The notes under the pieces: generated by a model
Seen by the model: the letters and a program-made list of their open reading frames with translations, nothing else
Told to the model about the DNA's origin: nothing
The model's database searches: none
Part shown: positions 43,501 to 51,671 of the stretch, piece after piece
Layout of the letters: every line of letters starts with the position of its first letter
How positions within the stretch are numbered: the first letter of the stretch is position 1
Translations under genes and position numbers: made by a program
Source: Mycobacterium sp. 852002-40037_SCH5390672
Lineage (GTDB): Bacteria > Actinomycetota > Actinomycetes > Mycobacteriales > Mycobacteriaceae
DNA: 58,965 nucleotides
Assembly (NCBI RefSeq): GCF_001665875.1
Contig: NZ_LZTA01000095.1
Span: forward strand, 1 to 58,965
Reading direction: 5' to 3'

Positions 43501-44140
43501 CGCCGACGGCGTCGCCGCCGCGGCGGCCCGCACCTGGGAGGTGCACGGCGGCACGTCGCTGGCCGGATATGTTGTGCCGCAACGGCCTATCCTCGATGAC
43601 GCCGAGAAGGCGACATTCGCCGGGGAGGTGCGCGGCGCGATCGCCACCATCCTGCCGGGCTACATGCTGCCGTCGTCGCTGACCGTGCTCGACGTCCTGC
43701 CCAAAACCGAATCGGGCAAGCTGAACCGGCCCGCCCTGCCGCGGCCCGCGGTCAGCACCGGCGGCCAGACCGAGCCGGCCCGCACGGACACCGAACGGGC
43801 ACTGGCCAAGGTGTTCGCCGAACTGCTGGCGACTCCCGAAGTCGGGCGCTTCGACGACTTCTTCGCCCTCGGCGGTGACAGCATCCTGTCGGTGCAGTTG
43901 GCGTCACGGGCGCGGGCTGCCGGTTTGACCGTGAGTCCGCGGATGATCTTCGAGAATCCGACGGTGCAGCAGTTGGCTGCCGCGCTGGATGCGCTGAGCG
44001 GCGCAGAGTCCGACGTCGAGCAGGACGAGCCGGCGACAGATACCAGCTTCGAGCCGATGAGCGCGTCCGGGCTGTCATCCTCGGATCTGGCCGCCGTGAC
44101 GCAACTTTGGTCGTCGTCACGACGACAAGGCACGACATGA
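37547..44140 (+). CDS. mbtE: mycobactin NRPS, two-module
   Basis: The 2197 residues form two complete modules. Module 1: condensation (HHIAWDDGS at about 176), adenylation (YTSGSTGLPKG near 627), carrier (LGGHSLVATR near 1020). Module 2: condensation (HHIASDHWS at about 1209), adenylation (FTSGSTGKPKGAVG near 1714), carrier (LGGDSILSVQ near 2110). M. tuberculosis MbtE is about 1682 residues as I recall, so this protein is one adenylation-plus-carrier unit longer. The first adenylation domain keeps Asp (FDVSMGE); the second has Leu1760 at the amino-binding position (TFLEGGME). Catalytic lysines (HQKIDRGALP, SGKLNRPALP) are present in both. Start GTG 37547 follows the mbtD stop by one base. Confidence 0.93.
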   Translation: MTNSTGVSTHLDDERLELLRRKLTERGLARTTGAAPVATDDAPRLSVGQHRMWFVQSVDPDSALLNICVSYRLRGNVDTVQLHRAVDAVAARHRVLHTTYATDGEGDPHPVIRDDLRPEWAEHDLAGLTEQARRLRLDVLAQRDFRRPFDLSKDSPLRVTAARLAYDELMLLITAHHIAWDDGSWAPFFADLTRAYTDPDGFTDGQVLPDLSADATAVRQADLDYWRPLMADLPEPLELPGPNGSVVPTTWRAQRATARLSADTVERASALAREAGATPYMVLMAAVAALVHRYTQSTDFLIAAPVLNRGVGTEDVIGYHGNTVVIRLRPQSHQTFRELLTQTRDGAAGAFAHSRADLDWLVRESNPDRRHGADRMTRVSFGQREPDGAGFCPPGVRCERGELRGHFNQLPLSLMVELNRTPDGSGGGLVEAEYLVEVMDQQLVAQLLRHYAALLDGLLSDPDATLSACALMSAEDAEWLRAVSTGAEFVTPASTLPELISRRAGLSPDAVAVVYEGRGYTYQEIDEASNRLAHWLIERGIGTEDRVAVLLDKSPELVITALGVLKAGGVYLPVDPTYPEDRLSFILEDADAKLVLREPATDLARYPAGAPAELIRPLSPQNTAYLIYTSGSTGLPKGVPVPHAPIAEYFVWFGDEYRIDDTDRLLQVASPSFDVSMGEIFGTLIMGARLVIPRPDGLRDIGYLTELLAREGITSMHFVPSLLGLFLSLPGVSQWRTLRRVPIGGEALPGEIADKFHATFDASLYNFYGPTETVVNCTSYPVEGAQGTRVVPIGRPKINTQVYLLDNALLPVPVGVIGEIYIAGTHVAHGYHHRPQLTAERFVADPFTPGGRMYRSGDLARRNADGDIEFVGRADEQVKIRGFRIELGEIAAAISVDPSVGQAVVLAMDLPQLGKSLVGYVTPAQGAGTESVDVERIRARVAAALPDYMTPAAYVVLDEIPITAHQKIDRGALPQPQIEAATEYRDPTTRTEHRIAQLFSGLLGHERVGVDDSFFDLGGHSLVATRLITAIRAECGVEIGIREVFELATVGSLAERVDQLSSGELTQSRPRLITTAHDGPMPLSASQLRSWFAYRVDGPSRVNNIPFAAKLTGPWDIDALIAAVGDVVARHEILRTSYVELDGVPYQVVGPAGVEVPVRREVGPDDAWLQQQLDAERRHCFELDGELPIRVAVLRAENAGEHVLSLVVHHIASDHWSAGVLFSDVMTAYRARRGGEAPSWAPLRAQYADYAAWQRAFLGLDSEASGQESAIAGQQREYWTRQLAGLPEDTGLRPDFPRQPVPSGEGECVDFHVDSATRTKLGALCRELGITEFMLLQTAVAVVVHKAGGGTDIPLGTPVAGRTEAELDQLIGFFVNILVLRNDMDGNPTLRELLKRARETALAAYAHQDLPFDRVVDSVSPVRSLSRNPLFQVVVHVRDHLSATRVIETAAAGSGEQDTVCTSLDPIFDMAHADLSVNFFGTDGSGDVGYNCNVIYRTELYARSSIERLAGWLTRALTEFADDVDQTLRDVQLIDGGEQHRILREWSRGERPPHDRPRSIPELLEPSRTWGTDRIAVRCGDESIDYPALHRRSDNLAALLAKNGVRPGSLVGLSTRRSIELVVALVAIMKSGAGYFPIDPGYPLARKQFMLDDVQPPVVVATTEAVDTMPRVPGVELISMDDPQVRALVNRDEADPQVRDLRLPHPDDPMYLVFTSGSTGKPKGAVGTHRSMAARLDWQLRHYPPRTDDVRLAQASITFLEGGMEMLAGLAAGATMILADDAEHRDPEALGDLMKRHSVAQVTAVPSLVSALVDSRPDAVRSLSRLVCGGEPVSMSLLQRLGSVCADEDGAGTELLNNIGSTETSGAVSRGRLGLPNPLVGKPVPGAQAYLLDDGLRPVPIGVVGELYYAGDQLARGYWKRPGLTATRFIANPFGVEAGSRLYRSGDLARWTEDGQLEFVGRSDHQVQVRGFRVELAEVEAALATADGVAAAAARTWEVHGGTSLAGYVVPQRPILDDAEKATFAGEVRGAIATILPGYMLPSSLTVLDVLPKTESGKLNRPALPRPAVSTGGQTEPARTDTERALAKVFAELLATPEVGRFDDFFALGGDSILSVQLASRARAAGLTVSPRMIFENPTVQQLAAALDALSGAESDVEQDEPATDTSFEPMSASGLSSSDLAAVTQLWSSSRRQGTT

Positions 44141-47100
44141 CGGCTGCCAAAACCGATGTCGCGCCCGACATCGAGGACGTCATGGCGCTGAGCCCGCTGC
44201 AGGAGGGCTTGTATTCGCTGACCACGCTGGCCGAATTCGTCGACGGCGAAGAGGCGGACGACCCGTACGTGATCGGGATTGCCGCGGACATCTCCGGCAC
44301 ACTCGATGTCGCACTGCTGCGTGATTGCGCGGAGCAGATGCTGGTGCGCCACCCGAACCTGCGAGCGAGCTTTTTCAGCCGGGGAATCCCGCGACCGGTA
44401 CAGATCGTGCCGTCCCGCGTCGAGCTGCCCTGGCGGCTCGTCGCCGCCACACCCGAGGACGTACCGGCGCTGGAAACCGGCGAACGCCGACGACCGTTCG
44501 ACCTGGAGCATGGGCCGGCCATCCGCTTCCTGCTGATCGAATTGCCCGGCAGGCAATGGCGTTTGGTGCTCACCGCGCATCACATCGTGATCGACGGATG
44601 GTCGTTGCCGGTGTTCGTCAACGAGATGATGATCCTGTACCGGGCCGGCGGCGATCCGTCGGCGCTGCCCATCGCCCCGCGGCCCTACCGCGACTACATC
44701 GGCTGGCTGGCGAGCCGCGACCCGCAAACCAGCCAGCGGGTCTGGCGCGAGCACCTCGCGGGTCTGGGCGGCCCCACCCTGCTCGCCGCGGCGCTGGGAT
44801 CCATGGAAACGACCGAGGGCCGGCAGAGGGCGCTGCCGCGCACCACCGGACTGCGACTGCCGGCCGAAACCACCACGCGATTGGTCCAGGACGCGCGGTC
44901 CCGCGGCATCACCGTCAACACCCTGATGCAAATGGCGTGGGCGCTGGTGTTGTCGCGGTTGACCGATAGCCACGATGTGGTTTTCGGGGTCACGGTTTCC
45001 GGTCGCCCGCCCGAACTCACCGGCGTCGAGACCATGGTCGGTTTGTTCATCAACACCGTGCCGCTGCGGGTGCGGCTCGACCCGACCGCGACCGCCGGCG
45101 CACAATGCCGTGCCGTGCAGCGCAATGCCGCGCTGCTGCGTGAGCACAGCTATCTCGGGCATGCTCAACTTCGGGCCCTCGGCGGGCTCGGGGAGATGTT
45201 CGACACCCTGCTGGTCTATGAGAACTTTCCGATGGACGGATTGACCGCCGGCGGCGAATTGACCGCTGGCGGTGCGACATTTCGACCGTCCGCCCTGCAA
45301 ACCCTGTCGCATTTTCCGATCGCCATCGCCGCCCACATGGAGGGTGGCGAGCTGGTGGTTCTGATCGAAGCCATCGACGGAGCACTGGGTGCCGTTGACG
45401 CCGCCACTTTCGGGCGGCGGGTGCTGATCACCGCCGAAAGACTGCTGCAGGGCTGGCAGCGCCCGCTGAGCGAGGTCAGTGTCCTGCTGGAGGATGAGGC
45501 AGACCCGCTGCGCGCCGTCGGCACGCCGAAAGCGTTGTCGCCGTCGAGCATCCACACCCGGTTCGCCGACGCCGTGGCCAGGACGCCGGACAACCCGGCG
45601 GTCAGCTGGGCGGGTGGCACGCTGAGCTATCGCGAGCTGAATGTTCTGTCCAGCCGGCTGGCAGCGCGACTTGCCGACCTCGGGGTCGAGCCCGAAACGC
45701 CGGTGGGCATCAAACTTTCGCGAGGCCCGCAGTACATCACTGCGATACTCGCCGTGCTCAAAGCCGGCGGCATGTGCGTGCCGATGGAGCCGAAAATGCC
45801 CCCCGAACGGGTGAACTCGATCCTGCGCCAATCGGGCGCGCTGATCGTGCTGGACGAAGAGCGGACCGAAGAGCTACTGGAGGCCGGCGAACCGCACGAC
45901 GACGACTTCGACCCCGTCGACGTTCCACCCGCGCAGGCCGCCTATGTCGTGTTCACCTCGGGCACCACAGGAGAACCCAAGGGCGTCATCGGAACCCACG
46001 GCGCGCTCGGCGCCTACGCCGACGATCATCTGGACCGCGTCTTGCGGCCCGCCGCGGACAAACTGGGCCGGCCGCTGCGCATCGCACACGCGTGGTCCTT
46101 CGCTTTCGACGCCGCCTGGCAGCCATTGGTCGGGTTGCTGGACGGGCACGGTGTGCATGTCGTCGACGAGCAGACCCAGACCGATGCCGAGGCGCTCGTC
46201 GCGCTGATCGCCGCGCACGGCATCGACATGATCGACACCACCCCGTCAATGTTTGCCCAGCTGCACGCTTTCGGTTTGCTGACCCAAACCCCACTGACCG
46301 TGCTGGCGTTGGGCGGCGAGGCGGTCGGCAGCGCGGCATGGGCCCGGATCCGCAGCACCTGCAACACCGCGCCGATGACGGCATACAACTGCTACGGGCC
46401 CACCGAGACCACGGTCGAGGCGGTGGTCGCCGCCATCGCCGAGCACGACGAGCCATCGATCGGGCGGCCCGCCCGGCACACCCACGGCTACGTGCTGGAT
46501 TCCGCGCTGCGACCCGTGCCGTGCGGAGCCACGGGCGAGCTGTATCTGGGCGGTGCCCAGCTGGCCCGTGGCTACCTGGGCCGCGCTCCGGAGACCGCGA
46601 CGCGCTTTGTCGCCGACCCGTTTACGCCCGCCGAACGGATGTATCGCACCGGCGACCTGGTGCGACGGTTGCCCGACGGCTCATTGCAATACGTGGGCCG
46701 CGCCGACGCCCAGGTGAAGATCCGCGGCCACCGCGTCGAACCCGGCGAAATCGCGGCCGCCCTCGAATCGCATCCGGCCGTGCGGCACGCGGGGGTGCTG
46801 GTACGGCAGCGCCAGGGCGTTGCGGGGCTTACCGCGTACGTGGCGACCGACACGGCAACCGACCGGCCCACGGCATCCGAGTTGCGGAGCATGCTCAGCA
46901 CCCGGCTGCCCCGCTACATGATTCCACAGCGCATCGTCATGGTCGACGAAATCCCGTTGACCCCCAACGGAAAACTGGATGAAGCCGCGTTGGCCGCCGT
47001 CGACGCCGCGGAGCCCCAGGCCGCCGCGGCGACGGCCCAGACCGCCACGGAATCCGCACTGGCCGAACTGCTCGCCGAGCTGCTCGGCCAACCGCGCATC

Positions 47101-48576
47101 GACGTCACCGCGGACTTCCTGCAGCTCGGCCTGGACAGCATCATGGCGTTGTCGGTGGTACAAGCCGCCCGAGCACGCGGAATTGCGCTGCGCGCCAGGC
47201 TCATCCTCGAGTGCAGCAACGTCCGCGAACTGGCCGAGGCGATCGACTCGGAAACCATGGCGGCCGCCCAGCAGGTGGACACTGGAACCGGACCAATGCC
47301 GTTGCTGCCCAATGGTCGATGGCTTTACGAATATGGCGACCCGCGCAGGCTCGCCCAAACCGAAGCCATCCGGTTGCCCGAGGCGTTACGTCGCGAGCAG
47401 TTGGATGCGGCCCTGGCCGGCATCGTCGAGGGTCACGAAGTGTTGCGCACCCGGCTGGATCGTTCCACCATGACCCTGGTGCCGGCACCGGCCGCCGACA
47501 TCCTCGATGCACTCAAAGAGGTTGAGGTGGTCGGCGATCTGGCCGCAGCGGTACCGGCCCACGTCGCGCAGGCCGTCGACCGCCTGGACCCCGAACGTGG
47601 AGCGCTGCTATCGGCGGTGTGGCTTCGACCGCCCGCCGGAGAGAGCGTGCTGCTGCTGGCCGCGCACGTCGTGGCGATGGACCCGGCGTCGTGGCGAGTG
47701 GTTCTCGGTGAACTCGGCGCTGCCCTGACGGCTTCGGCCGCCGGCCACTCACCGGCACCCATTCGCGAACACACCAGCTATCGGCGCTGGGCCGACGCGG
47801 TCACCGAGCGGGCGCACCGGTTGGACACGGTGCAATTCTGGGCGTCGCAGTTGGACGGCGACGATCCCGACCTCGGAGCCCGTCGGCTCGATCCAAGCCG
47901 CGACCGGGCGCGCGATCTGATCGTCCGCAACGCCGCCACCGACGCCGACGTCACCCGCCGGCTGCTGGATTCGGGCCTGCCGTTGCCCACGCTGCTTGTT
48001 GCCGCCACCGCGGCGACGGTGACGCGCTGGCGAGAGCTGCGCGGACAGCCCACGCCGCCGCCGCTGTTGGCGCTCGAAACACACGGCCGCGCCGACAGTG
48101 TGGTCGATGGCCCGGGTGCACGCACCATTGACACCAGCGACACGGTGGGGCTGCTCAGCTCCATCTACCCGGTACGGCTGGACTCGACCGATCCGCAAAA
48201 GGTGGGGGAGCAGTTGGCGGCGATCCCCGGCGATGGACTCGACTACGGGTCGTTGCGCTACCTGCGCGCCGACACCGCCGAGCGGCTCGCCGTTTTGCCG
48301 CCCCCGCAGCTGCTGCTCAATTATCTCGGCGCCGCCCACACCGACGGCGGCACCGGGCTGAGGCTCGAACGCGAGTTACTCGCCGGAGTATCGCCGGTGC
48401 CCGAGCCGGAGCTGGCGGTGCGCCACGAGCTCACCATCGCGGCGATGGTGCTGACCTATGGCGGGCAGCGGGTTCTGGCCGCGCAGTGGCGCGCGCTGCC
48501 TGACGTTCTCGATGACGCGGATATTGCCGCGCTACAGGAACTTTGGATTGATTCTCTGCGGGAGATGGTGAAATGA
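44137..48576 (+). CDS. mbtF: mycobactin NRPS, terminal module
   Basis: This 1479-residue protein has a condensation domain (HHIVIDGWS, about 148), an adenylation domain (VFTSGTTGEPKG near 604), a carrier domain (LGLDSIMALS, about 999) and a final condensation/epimerisation-like domain from about 1050. The adenylation pocket shows acidic residues (IDMIDTTPS and NCYGPTETTVE), which fit a basic substrate such as lysine. The final domain has AHVVAMDPAS where HHxxxDG is expected, so it is degenerate at the first His and the Gly. M. tuberculosis MbtF is about 1461 residues. The ATG overlaps the mbtE stop (ATGA), and its own stop overlaps mbtG. Confidence 0.94.
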   Translation: MTAAKTDVAPDIEDVMALSPLQEGLYSLTTLAEFVDGEEADDPYVIGIAADISGTLDVALLRDCAEQMLVRHPNLRASFFSRGIPRPVQIVPSRVELPWRLVAATPEDVPALETGERRRPFDLEHGPAIRFLLIELPGRQWRLVLTAHHIVIDGWSLPVFVNEMMILYRAGGDPSALPIAPRPYRDYIGWLASRDPQTSQRVWREHLAGLGGPTLLAAALGSMETTEGRQRALPRTTGLRLPAETTTRLVQDARSRGITVNTLMQMAWALVLSRLTDSHDVVFGVTVSGRPPELTGVETMVGLFINTVPLRVRLDPTATAGAQCRAVQRNAALLREHSYLGHAQLRALGGLGEMFDTLLVYENFPMDGLTAGGELTAGGATFRPSALQTLSHFPIAIAAHMEGGELVVLIEAIDGALGAVDAATFGRRVLITAERLLQGWQRPLSEVSVLLEDEADPLRAVGTPKALSPSSIHTRFADAVARTPDNPAVSWAGGTLSYRELNVLSSRLAARLADLGVEPETPVGIKLSRGPQYITAILAVLKAGGMCVPMEPKMPPERVNSILRQSGALIVLDEERTEELLEAGEPHDDDFDPVDVPPAQAAYVVFTSGTTGEPKGVIGTHGALGAYADDHLDRVLRPAADKLGRPLRIAHAWSFAFDAAWQPLVGLLDGHGVHVVDEQTQTDAEALVALIAAHGIDMIDTTPSMFAQLHAFGLLTQTPLTVLALGGEAVGSAAWARIRSTCNTAPMTAYNCYGPTETTVEAVVAAIAEHDEPSIGRPARHTHGYVLDSALRPVPCGATGELYLGGAQLARGYLGRAPETATRFVADPFTPAERMYRTGDLVRRLPDGSLQYVGRADAQVKIRGHRVEPGEIAAALESHPAVRHAGVLVRQRQGVAGLTAYVATDTATDRPTASELRSMLSTRLPRYMIPQRIVMVDEIPLTPNGKLDEAALAAVDAAEPQAAAATAQTATESALAELLAELLGQPRIDVTADFLQLGLDSIMALSVVQAARARGIALRARLILECSNVRELAEAIDSETMAAAQQVDTGTGPMPLLPNGRWLYEYGDPRRLAQTEAIRLPEALRREQLDAALAGIVEGHEVLRTRLDRSTMTLVPAPAADILDALKEVEVVGDLAAAVPAHVAQAVDRLDPERGALLSAVWLRPPAGESVLLLAAHVVAMDPASWRVVLGELGAALTASAAGHSPAPIREHTSYRRWADAVTERAHRLDTVQFWASQLDGDDPDLGARRLDPSRDRARDLIVRNAATDADVTRRLLDSGLPLPTLLVAATAATVTRWRELRGQPTPPPLLALETHGRADSVVDGPGARTIDTSDTVGLLSSIYPVRLDSTDPQKVGEQLAAIPGDGLDYGSLRYLRADTAERLAVLPPPQLLLNYLGAAHTDGGTGLRLERELLAGVSPVPEPELAVRHELTIAAMVLTYGGQRVLAAQWRALPDVLDDADIAALQELWIDSLREMVK

Positions 48577-49859
48577 GCACACTTGCGATCGTGGGGGCGG
48601 GCGCCAAGGCGGTGGCCGTGGCGGCCAAGGCTTTCGCGCTGCGTGAGATGGGCGTGGCGGTTCCCGACGTGGTCGCCGTGGAGCGGATCGGTGTCGCGGC
48701 GAACTGGCAGGCCAGCGGGGGCTGGACCGACGGCGCGCACCGGCTGGGTACCAGCCCGGAAAAAGACGTCGGGTTCCCCTACCGCTCGGCGCTGGTGCCG
48801 CGCCGCAACGCCGAACTCGACGAGCGGATGACGCGCTACAGCTGGCAGTCCTATCTGATCGCGACGGCGTCATTCGCCGAGTGGATCGACCGCGGCAGAC
48901 CGGCCCCGACGCATCGCCGGTGGAGCCAGTACCTGAGTTGGGTCGCCGACCACGTGGGCATGGACGTGGTGCACGGTGACGTCGAACGACTGGCGATCAC
49001 CGGGGACCGCTGGGCGTTGCACACTCACGAGACCACCGTGCACGCCGATGCGTTGATGATCACGGGACCCGGTCAGGCCGAAAAATCTTTGCTCCCCGGC
49101 AATCCCCGCATGCTGTCGATCGCCCAGTTCTGGGACCGCGCCGCAAATCACGACCGGATCAACGCGGAGCGGGTAGCGGTGATCGGCGGTGGCGAGACGG
49201 CCGCGGCGATGCTCTACGAGCTGTTCCGGCACCGGGTGTCGAGCATCACGGTGATTTCCCCGCAGGCCACGTTGTTCACCCGGGGGGAGGGGTTTTTCGA
49301 GAATTCGCTGTTCTCCGATCCGACCAATTGGCCGGCTCTCACCCTGGCCGAACGTCGCGATGCGTTGGCCCGTACCGACCGTGGGGTGTTTTCGTCAAAC
49401 GTGCAGGAAGCGTTGCTGGCCGACGATCGCATTCACCACCTGCGCGGTCGCGTGGCCCACGCGGTGGGCAAGGAGGGGCAGATCCGGTTGACGCTGTCCA
49501 CCAACCGCGGCAGCGAGAACCTGGAGACGGTGCATGGGTTCGATCTCGTCATCGACGGTTCCGGCGCCGACTCGCTTTGGTTCGCACCGTTATTCAGTCA
49601 GGACGCACTCGATCTGCTCGAACTCGGCCTCGGTGGGCCCCTCACTTCAGAGCGGCTGCAGGAGGCGATAGGTTATGACCTGGCCGTCACAGACGTGACA
49701 CCCAAGTTGTTCCTGCCGAACCTGTCAGGACTCACCCAGGGGCCCGGGTTTCCCAATCTGAGCTGCCTGGGACTGCTATCCGACCGGGTGTTGGGATCCA
49801 CCGTCAGCCCGTCCAAGTATCCCGTGCGAAGGAGACATGATGAGCGCCAACCCCTTTGA
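48573..49859 (+). CDS. mbtG: lysine N6-hydroxylase (mycobactin)
   Basis: The 428-residue flavin monooxygenase hydroxylates the side-chain nitrogen of lysine or of the lysine units in the peptide, creating the hydroxamate iron ligands. It has an N-terminal FAD motif GAGAKAVAVA (GxGxxx variant), an NADPH-binding VAVIGGGETAAAMLYEL near residue 207, and a late LNL-like segment. The family resembles IucD/PvdA. The start overlaps the mbtF stop (ATGA), and the last 7 codons overlap the mbtH start region. Length agrees with M. tuberculosis MbtG (about 431). Confidence 0.94.
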   Translation: MSTLAIVGAGAKAVAVAAKAFALREMGVAVPDVVAVERIGVAANWQASGGWTDGAHRLGTSPEKDVGFPYRSALVPRRNAELDERMTRYSWQSYLIATASFAEWIDRGRPAPTHRRWSQYLSWVADHVGMDVVHGDVERLAITGDRWALHTHETTVHADALMITGPGQAEKSLLPGNPRMLSIAQFWDRAANHDRINAERVAVIGGGETAAAMLYELFRHRVSSITVISPQATLFTRGEGFFENSLFSDPTNWPALTLAERRDALARTDRGVFSSNVQEALLADDRIHHLRGRVAHAVGKEGQIRLTLSTNRGSENLETVHGFDLVIDGSGADSLWFAPLFSQDALDLLELGLGGPLTSERLQEAIGYDLAVTDVTPKLFLPNLSGLTQGPGFPNLSCLGLLSDRVLGSTVSPSKYPVRRRHDERQPL

Positions 49860-50055
49860 TGACGACAACGCGACCTTTGTGGTGCTGGTCAACGGCGAGG
49901 ACCAGCACAGCCTGTGGCCGGCCTTCGCTGACACGCCGGCCGGCTGGCGGGTGGCGTTCGGTGAAGCGAGCCGCGTGGATTGCCTGCAGTACGTGGAACA
50001 AAACTGGTCAGATATCCGCCCCAAGAGCTTGATTGAGGCGCTTGCCGGGGAGTAA
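49840..50055 (+). CDS. mbtH: MbtH-like NRPS accessory protein
   Basis: This 71-residue protein has the full MbtH signature: NGEDQHSLWPAF, then SRVDCLQYVEQNWSDIRP. MbtH proteins bind and stabilise adenylation domains of NRPSs, here presumably MbtB, MbtE and MbtF. GAAGGAG lies 5 bases before ATG 49840; the ATG directly before it (49837) is too close to that site. It overlaps the mbtG end by about 20 bases and closes the operon. Confidence 0.97.
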   Translation: MSANPFDDDNATFVVLVNGEDQHSLWPAFADTPAGWRVAFGEASRVDCLQYVEQNWSDIRPKSLIEALAGE

Positions 50056-50131
50056 CCGGCCACGCGGTGCCGGGGTCTGCGGGGGCGAAAGGTGCTGCTA
50101 CATACGTGCCGCACAGTCTATTTAGCGTGTT

Positions 50132-50293
50132 TTGACACGTCGGGACCGTAGCGTCGTCGTAACGTGACCGGGCTGAGACACAAATGCCGGAGTCACAGGG
50201 CACACTTACACCATCTTCAACCAATGGAGACGGTGACCGTGTGCGGCGATCCGCAGGATCCCGCCACGGTCCATGTGCATCGAAGGGGGACCT
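50132..50293 (+). promoter_or_regulatory. promoter and leader of the first cfp2-like gene
   Basis: TTGACA occurs at 50132-50137, with the sequence CCGTAGCGT 10 bases later. GAGACACAAA, a GGGCACAC-TTACACCATC block and CATCGAAGGGGGA before the start recur, slightly changed, upstream of the second copy (about 51030-51146). The shared leader shows that promoter and gene were duplicated together. The -10 is not certain. Confidence 0.4.
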
Positions 50294-50830
50294 GTGAAAT
50301 CCGTGAAGTCCATTGCCACGGGCGTGGCGGCGCTGACCGCCATTGGCGGCGCAGCCGCCGGCGTGGCTTCCATTGCAGCACCGATCGGTCTGGATCATGT
50401 GCAACTCGCGGCGGTCGGCGCGCCACTGCCGCAAGATCCGCCTCCGCCTCCGCCCCCGCCGCCGGGAGCGCCGGGGCAGCTGCCGACGGCTGACCAATTG
50501 GCCAACCTCTGCACCCAAGTGACCGACCCCGGGGTTAACTACCGGGACAAGACCAACCTCGTTGAGAACGGCGTCCCTCAAAACGAGGGTATGGTTGCCG
50601 ACCACGACCTGCGGAAGGCGTACCGGAACGGTAACTTCCCCGAGCAGTTCAACGTGACCAACATCGCGCCGGCGGGCCCGAATATGGCCCAGGCCGACGT
50701 GGCCATCACGGGGCCGAAGTTCGCCGGGCCGGTCAACAAGCACCTGGTGTTCGTCAATCAGAACGGCAACTGGGTCTTGCAGCACGACGCTGCGCTTGCT
50801 CTGCTGCAGGCGTCCACGGCGACCAACTGA
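50294..50830 (+). CDS. cfp2: MTB12/CFP-2-like secreted antigen, copy 1
   Basis: The 178-residue protein begins with a signal peptide (VKSVKSIATGVAALTAIGGA then AGVASIAA). A proline stretch (QDPPPPPPPPPGAPGQLP) follows, then the ~120-residue MTB12 domain with TADQLANLC, AYRNGNFPEQFNVTNIAPAG and HLVFVNQNGNWVLQHDAALALLQA. MTB12 (Rv2376c) is a secreted T-cell antigen, and its NTF2-like fold has no known activity. I use GTG 50294 because GAAGGGGG is 6 bases upstream; an ATG seven codons earlier would put a non-basic stretch before the signal. It follows mbtH, as in M. tuberculosis, but on the opposite relation of copies (two here). Confidence 0.88.
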   Translation: MKSVKSIATGVAALTAIGGAAAGVASIAAPIGLDHVQLAAVGAPLPQDPPPPPPPPPGAPGQLPTADQLANLCTQVTDPGVNYRDKTNLVENGVPQNEGMVADHDLRKAYRNGNFPEQFNVTNIAPAGPNMAQADVAITGPKFAGPVNKHLVFVNQNGNWVLQHDAALALLQASTATN

Positions 50831-50875
50831 GACAGTTCGGCGAATTCGCCGAGCTACAACGACGTTTCAAGCGGA

Positions 50876-50913
50876 CCCCATGCGCCTCGGTGAGCGCATG
50901 GGGTTTCGCCTTT
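50876..50913 (+). terminator. intrinsic terminator between the cfp2 copies
   Basis: CCCCATGCGC (50876-50885) and GCGCATGGGG (50894-50903) form a perfect 10-bp stem with an 8-base loop, followed by TTTCGCCTTT. It should end the first cfp2 transcript. Confidence 0.8.
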
Positions 50914-51146
50914 CAGTTCCCTGGCACGCGGTGACCGGTCGCCGCGGCCGGCGCCAACTCACGTCCCCGCACAGCCGGCGCACAGTTTGCTCATCTTTTT
51001 TGCACATCGGGCGGCCGTAACGTATCGGTGCCGAGACACGAAATAACAGACGCAACGGGCACGCTGACACCATCCACACCGCCACGAATGGGGCGATGCG
51101 GAATGCCAACCATGCGTCGACATTCGTGCCCATCGAAGGGGGAACT

Positions 51147-51671
51147 ATGAAAACCGTTAAAGCGCTTGCCACCGGGGTGGCAGCCCTGGCCATTGTCGGG
51201 GGCGCGGCCGCCGGCGTGGCCTCCGTCGCGACGCCGAGCGCGCTGGCCGCCGGGGTGCGGCTTGCCACTGTCGGCGCGCCGCTTCCGCAGGACCCGTCAC
51301 CGGCGCAGCCGGTCGTGGGCGCCAACCTGCCGACACCCGATCAGCTGACAGGCGTGCTCAACAGCCTCGCCGACCCGAGCGTTTCGTTCAGCAGCAAGGG
51401 CAACCTGGTGCAGGGCGGCATCGGTGGAATGGAAGCGCATGTCGCGGACAAGAAGCTGCAGAAGGCGGCCAAGAACGGCGATCTGCCGCTGTCGTTCGAC
51501 GTCACGAACATCCAACCGGCCGCGGCCGGTTCGGCGACCGCCGACGTTGCGGTCTCCGGCCCCAAGCTGCCGTCGCCGGTCACGCAGAACGTCACCTTCG
51601 TCAATCAAGGCGGCGGCTGGGTGCTGTCGCGGGCGTCGGCGATGGAGTTGCTGCAGGCCGCCGGTCAGTGA
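51147..51671 (+). CDS. cfp2: MTB12/CFP-2-like secreted antigen, copy 2
   Basis: The 174 residues have the same layout as copy 1: signal peptide (MKTVKALATGVAALAIVGGA), a short proline/alanine linker (PLPQDPSPAQPVVGANLP) without the nine-proline run, then the MTB12 domain (TPDQLTGVLNSLADPSVSF, AKNGDLPLSFDVTNIQPAA, QNVTFVNQGGGWVLSRASA). This copy is closer in linker style to classical MTB12. ATG 51147 is preceded by GAAGGGGGAA; an upstream ATG at 51096 is not needed. Its last 7 bases overlap the end of the convergent sigma factor gene. Confidence 0.9.
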   Translation: MKTVKALATGVAALAIVGGAAAGVASVATPSALAAGVRLATVGAPLPQDPSPAQPVVGANLPTPDQLTGVLNSLADPSVSFSSKGNLVQGGIGGMEAHVADKKLQKAAKNGDLPLSFDVTNIQPAAAGSATADVAVSGPKLPSPVTQNVTFVNQGGGWVLSRASAMELLQAAGQ

